From Myxococcaceae bacterium (GTDB lineage: Bacteria > Myxococcota > Myxococcia > Myxococcales > Myxococcaceae), in the NCBI GenBank assembly GCA_020247085.1, contig JADCJJ010000374.1, positions 1 to 51,546 on the forward strand: a stretch of 51,546 bases of DNA, given 5' to 3'. The position numbers were made by a program, and so were the translations under genes. Within the stretch, counting starts at the first letter, position 1; every line of letters begins with the position of its first letter. Below the pieces are notes generated by a model that was not told the origin of the DNA, made no database searches, and saw only the letters and a program-made list of their open reading frames with translations. This document shows, piece after piece, positions 49,454-51,546 of the stretch.

Positions 49454-50996
49454 GGGCGGCGTCATAGGCGAGAGCCGTCGCGCGGAGAAGCCCGCCGGGG
49501 TGCGCGTGGCTGGCGCGCGAGTCCGGGGCGGATCGAGTCCACGGAGACGGGGTCGCAGCTTCATGGGGTGGTGGGGTGAGCACCGCGCTCGACGCGCCCG
49601 CTTTCCCGGCAAACACGAGCGGTTCGGCGCCGAAGCCCCCACCTCAGCCGGCCGACTCGGTCGCCCGAGGGCTGGTCAGGGCGGGCGCGCCAGGGTCCTC
49701 CGAGGCGCTTGTCGCACGGGGCCTCCGGTCGGCTGGCCGGCGGGGGGCGCAGGAGGGGTGCCCTCGACGGAAGCGGCCGGGGCGTAATGCGTGCGACGAG
49801 CCTTCGGCCTGGGGGTGCCACAGGAGGGCGCAACCGAGGGCGAACGGGTGCTCCCGAGACAAGCGCGGCTGGTGCCCAGGTGGCCCGTGACGGGTCCTCT
49901 GCCCTACCGGTGGTGAATGACGTTTCCGTGGCCCCGCCCGGGCCTGGTTCCACATGAAGCGGACACGGTCCGCGCATCCCGCCCAGGCGCTGTGCCCTCC
50001 CCTTCCGCGGTGCGCCTGACGCGTTGAAGGGGGGGGCGCACTGAGGGGCCGTGGGCTTCGAGGGCTTCGGGTCGTCGCGGGTGCTTGGCCGCTTCGCGGC
50101 GGTCGCGGTGTGGAAGTGGGCGTTCAGCCGCGGCGGCGGGGGGCCGGGTGACCCAGGCCGTGCTTCCGGCGGCGAGGGGGGCTCGAGGCGCTGGACGCTG
50201 GTTCGCGTGGGCTCGACCGCTCTTCGTGGGTGATGGGTGTTTCACGTGGAACGGGCTGGCGTGCTGAGGCTGGGGCGAAGGCGCCGGTCGCGCTCGGCCG
50301 CTGGACCGGTCGTGCCTCGCCGGGGCGGCGGGGCCGATGGTGCCGGCGGTATGGCGCTCCCTCGGGCGGCGGCCGCCAGGAGGTGAGGTGGCCACACCTG
50401 TCCAGGGGCGCCGCGGGGCGTGGGGTTCAGGGCCGCTCGACGTCGGGTGGGGGCGCTGGGTGGCACCGAGCGCTCGCCGTTCCAGGGATTCGGCGGACTG
50501 GGGCGCGTTCTGAGGTCACGGGTGACCCGTCGAGCGGTCGGACCGGAGGGCGTGGCCGTCGGAGCCCCGGACACCGCGGGATGGATGGAGCGGCCGTTGA
50601 GGAGAGCCGGAGTCGGCCGTAGGTGTGGCGGAGCCCGGCGAGAGCCTGTGCTCGGGGCGGAGTACGGGGGGGCGTGGCGAGACCCAGGCCGGGCCGAACG
50701 ATGCTGAGTAGGCCATGACGAAGCGCCACGGCGCGGCGGCGCACGGCGAGGCATGCGCTGCGAGCGGAACCGCAAGAGGCGCACGCTCCGAGTCGCCGGC
50801 AGCGAACCGCACGGCCCCGGTGCGCTGCGCTGGCAGCGTTGCAGGAGTTGCATTCCGCGATGCATTGGAGCGCGGCGCAAGGCCAACTGCGCGAGGTGAA
50901 CTCCATGGGCTGGGGTCCACGTCGGCCCCAGCACTGCGAACGCGACGGGACCGTCTCTGCGCGACGCTGTCGATGAAGGACGCTGCCGCCCAGCAC
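49454..50996. other. Gene-poor region upstream of parA, with one parS
   Basis: Apart from parS at 50238 I see no supported gene in ~1.5 kb. Frames on both strands are Arg/Pro/Gly-rich and overlap each other. There is no ribosome binding site with a protein-like frame and no DnaA-box cluster. A part-match to parS, GTTCCACATGAAGC, lies at about 49946-49959. Confidence 0.5.
50238..50253. promoter_or_regulatory. parS centromere site
   Basis: TGTTTCACGTGGAACG is a near match to the bacterial parS consensus (TGTTTCACGTGAAACA and variants with TTCCACGTGGAA). The central TCACGTGGA is kept and only the last base and one arm position differ. It lies about 785 bp upstream of parA, where chromosomal parS sites usually cluster. 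ParB at 47.7-48.6 kb should bind it. Confidence 0.88.
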
Positions 50997-51546
50997 GGTA
51001 CGAGGCGGACGGTACGAGGCGGACGGTACGAGGCGGACGGTACGAGGCGGACGGCACGAGGCGGACGGCACGAGGCGGACGGCACGAGGCGGACGGCACG
51101 AGGCGGACGGCACGAGGCGGACGGCACGAGGCGGACGGCAGGAGGTGCACAGCACGAGGTGCACAGCACGAGGTGCACAGCACGAGACGGAGGCCCCGAG
51201 GGAGACGCAACGAGGCGCACGCAACGAGACGCCCAGCACGAGGCGCACCCAACGCGACGCCCAGCACGCGATGTCCTGCACGCGATGTCCTGCACGCGAT
51301 GTCCGGCACGCGATGTCCGGCACGCGATGTCCTGCACGCGATGTCCGGCACGAGACGCCAGGCACGCGATGTCCTGCACGCGACGCCCAGCACGCGACGC
51401 CCAGCACGCGACGCCCAGCACGCGACGCCCAGCACGCGATGTCCTGCACGCGACGTCCTGCACGCGACGTCCTGCACGCGATGTCCTGCACGCGACGCCC
51501 AGCACGCGATGTCCTGCACGCGATGTCCTGCACGCGATGTCCTGCA
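50997..51546. repeat. 14-bp minisatellite running off the window end
   Basis: From 50997 the sequence is built of 14-bp units: GGTACGAGGCGGAC, then GGCACGAGGCGGAC, AGCACGAGGTGCAC, and from about 51250 TGCACGCGATGTCC, GGCACGCGATGTCC and AGCACGCGACGCCC. About 39 units fit to 51546 and the array is cut by the window edge. Since 14 is not a multiple of three, all three minus-strand frames read the same 14-residue repeat (CRTSRAGHRVQDIA type). No stop interrupts them. A real protein is not supported. Confidence 0.93.

Noticed and set aside
49946-49959. Second parS site (GTTCCACATGAAGC)
   Set aside because: The central CACGTG is broken and about three positions mismatch; kept only as a possible degenerate site.
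50242-51533. Three long overlapping minus-strand frames with a 14-residue repeat
   Set aside because: A 14-bp repeat without stops gives the same peptide in all frames; there is no ribosome binding site or non-repeat domain.
1-51546. tRNA or rRNA genes
   Set aside because: I looked for T-loop (GTTCGA-type) plus acceptor pairing and for conserved rRNA blocks and found none; a tRNAscan run would be decisive.

Overview
The window is very G+C-rich DNA of myxobacterial type (Myxococcota, most like the Myxococcus/Archangium/Anaeromyxobacter branch; I cannot name a genus). Two gene sets support this: a pomY-pomZ-pomX cluster, the division-site positioning system described in Myxococcus xanthus, and a bacM-parB-parA cluster with a parS site upstream of parA. 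Other features fit too: many lipoproteins, a Hanks-type kinase with a Pro-rich tail, a PEGA protein, a PilZ protein and a stand-alone 5'-3' exonuclease.

Layout. 1-3.2 kb: 165-bp tandem repeats, an MDR oxidoreductase, a FEN-like exonuclease and a secreted hypothetical protein. 3.6-8.3 kb: pomYZX, then a 76-bp tandem array. 8.8-13.9 kb: small hypothetical proteins, a LysR regulator divergent from a darcynin-like gene, and a BM3-like P450 divergent from a TetR regulator. 13.9-16.8 kb: a 40-bp tandem array, an IS66 transposase remnant, and a 5'-nucleotidase-like phosphatase ending in a hexanucleotide-encoded Ser/Asp/Asn/Gly tail. 17-25.2 kb: a lipase-like lipoprotein, a cyclic-nucleotide-binding protein, a lipoprotein, a PilZ protein, an ECF sigma factor with a zinc-type anti-sigma, and a GT39-like glycosyltransferase. 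25.3-26.7 kb: metB behind a SAM-I riboswitch with a readable promoter. 26.8-30.4 kb: a Ni/Co-type transporter with an overlapping membrane protein, 79-bp repeats, and a large protein with a possible caspase-like His/Cys pair.

31.0-41.5 kb is the most unusual part. An A+T-rich, palindrome-rich control region precedes an apparent operon of a fatty acyl-AMP ligase, a free acyl carrier protein, a 2342-residue megasynthase (KS-AT-coiled linker-ACP-KR-DH-alpha-oxoamine synthase) and a cyclopropane-synthase-like methyltransferase. The domain logic predicts one malonyl extension of a fatty acid to a 2-enoyl thioester, then decarboxylative condensation with an amino acid, giving an alpha-amino enone. 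With serine this would be 3-ketosphingosine made directly.

41.6-46.3 kb: a Ser/Thr kinase, a convergent PEGA protein and a collagen-like lipoprotein. 46.8-49.5 kb: a lipoprotein, bacM, parB and parA on the minus strand. 49.5-51.5 kb has no convincing gene; it holds a parS site and a 14-bp minisatellite running off the window end.

The window carries many unrelated repeat families (periods 6, 14, 40, 76, 79, 117 and 165 bp, plus a 136-bp-spaced pair). Most lie between genes and two lie inside coding sequence.
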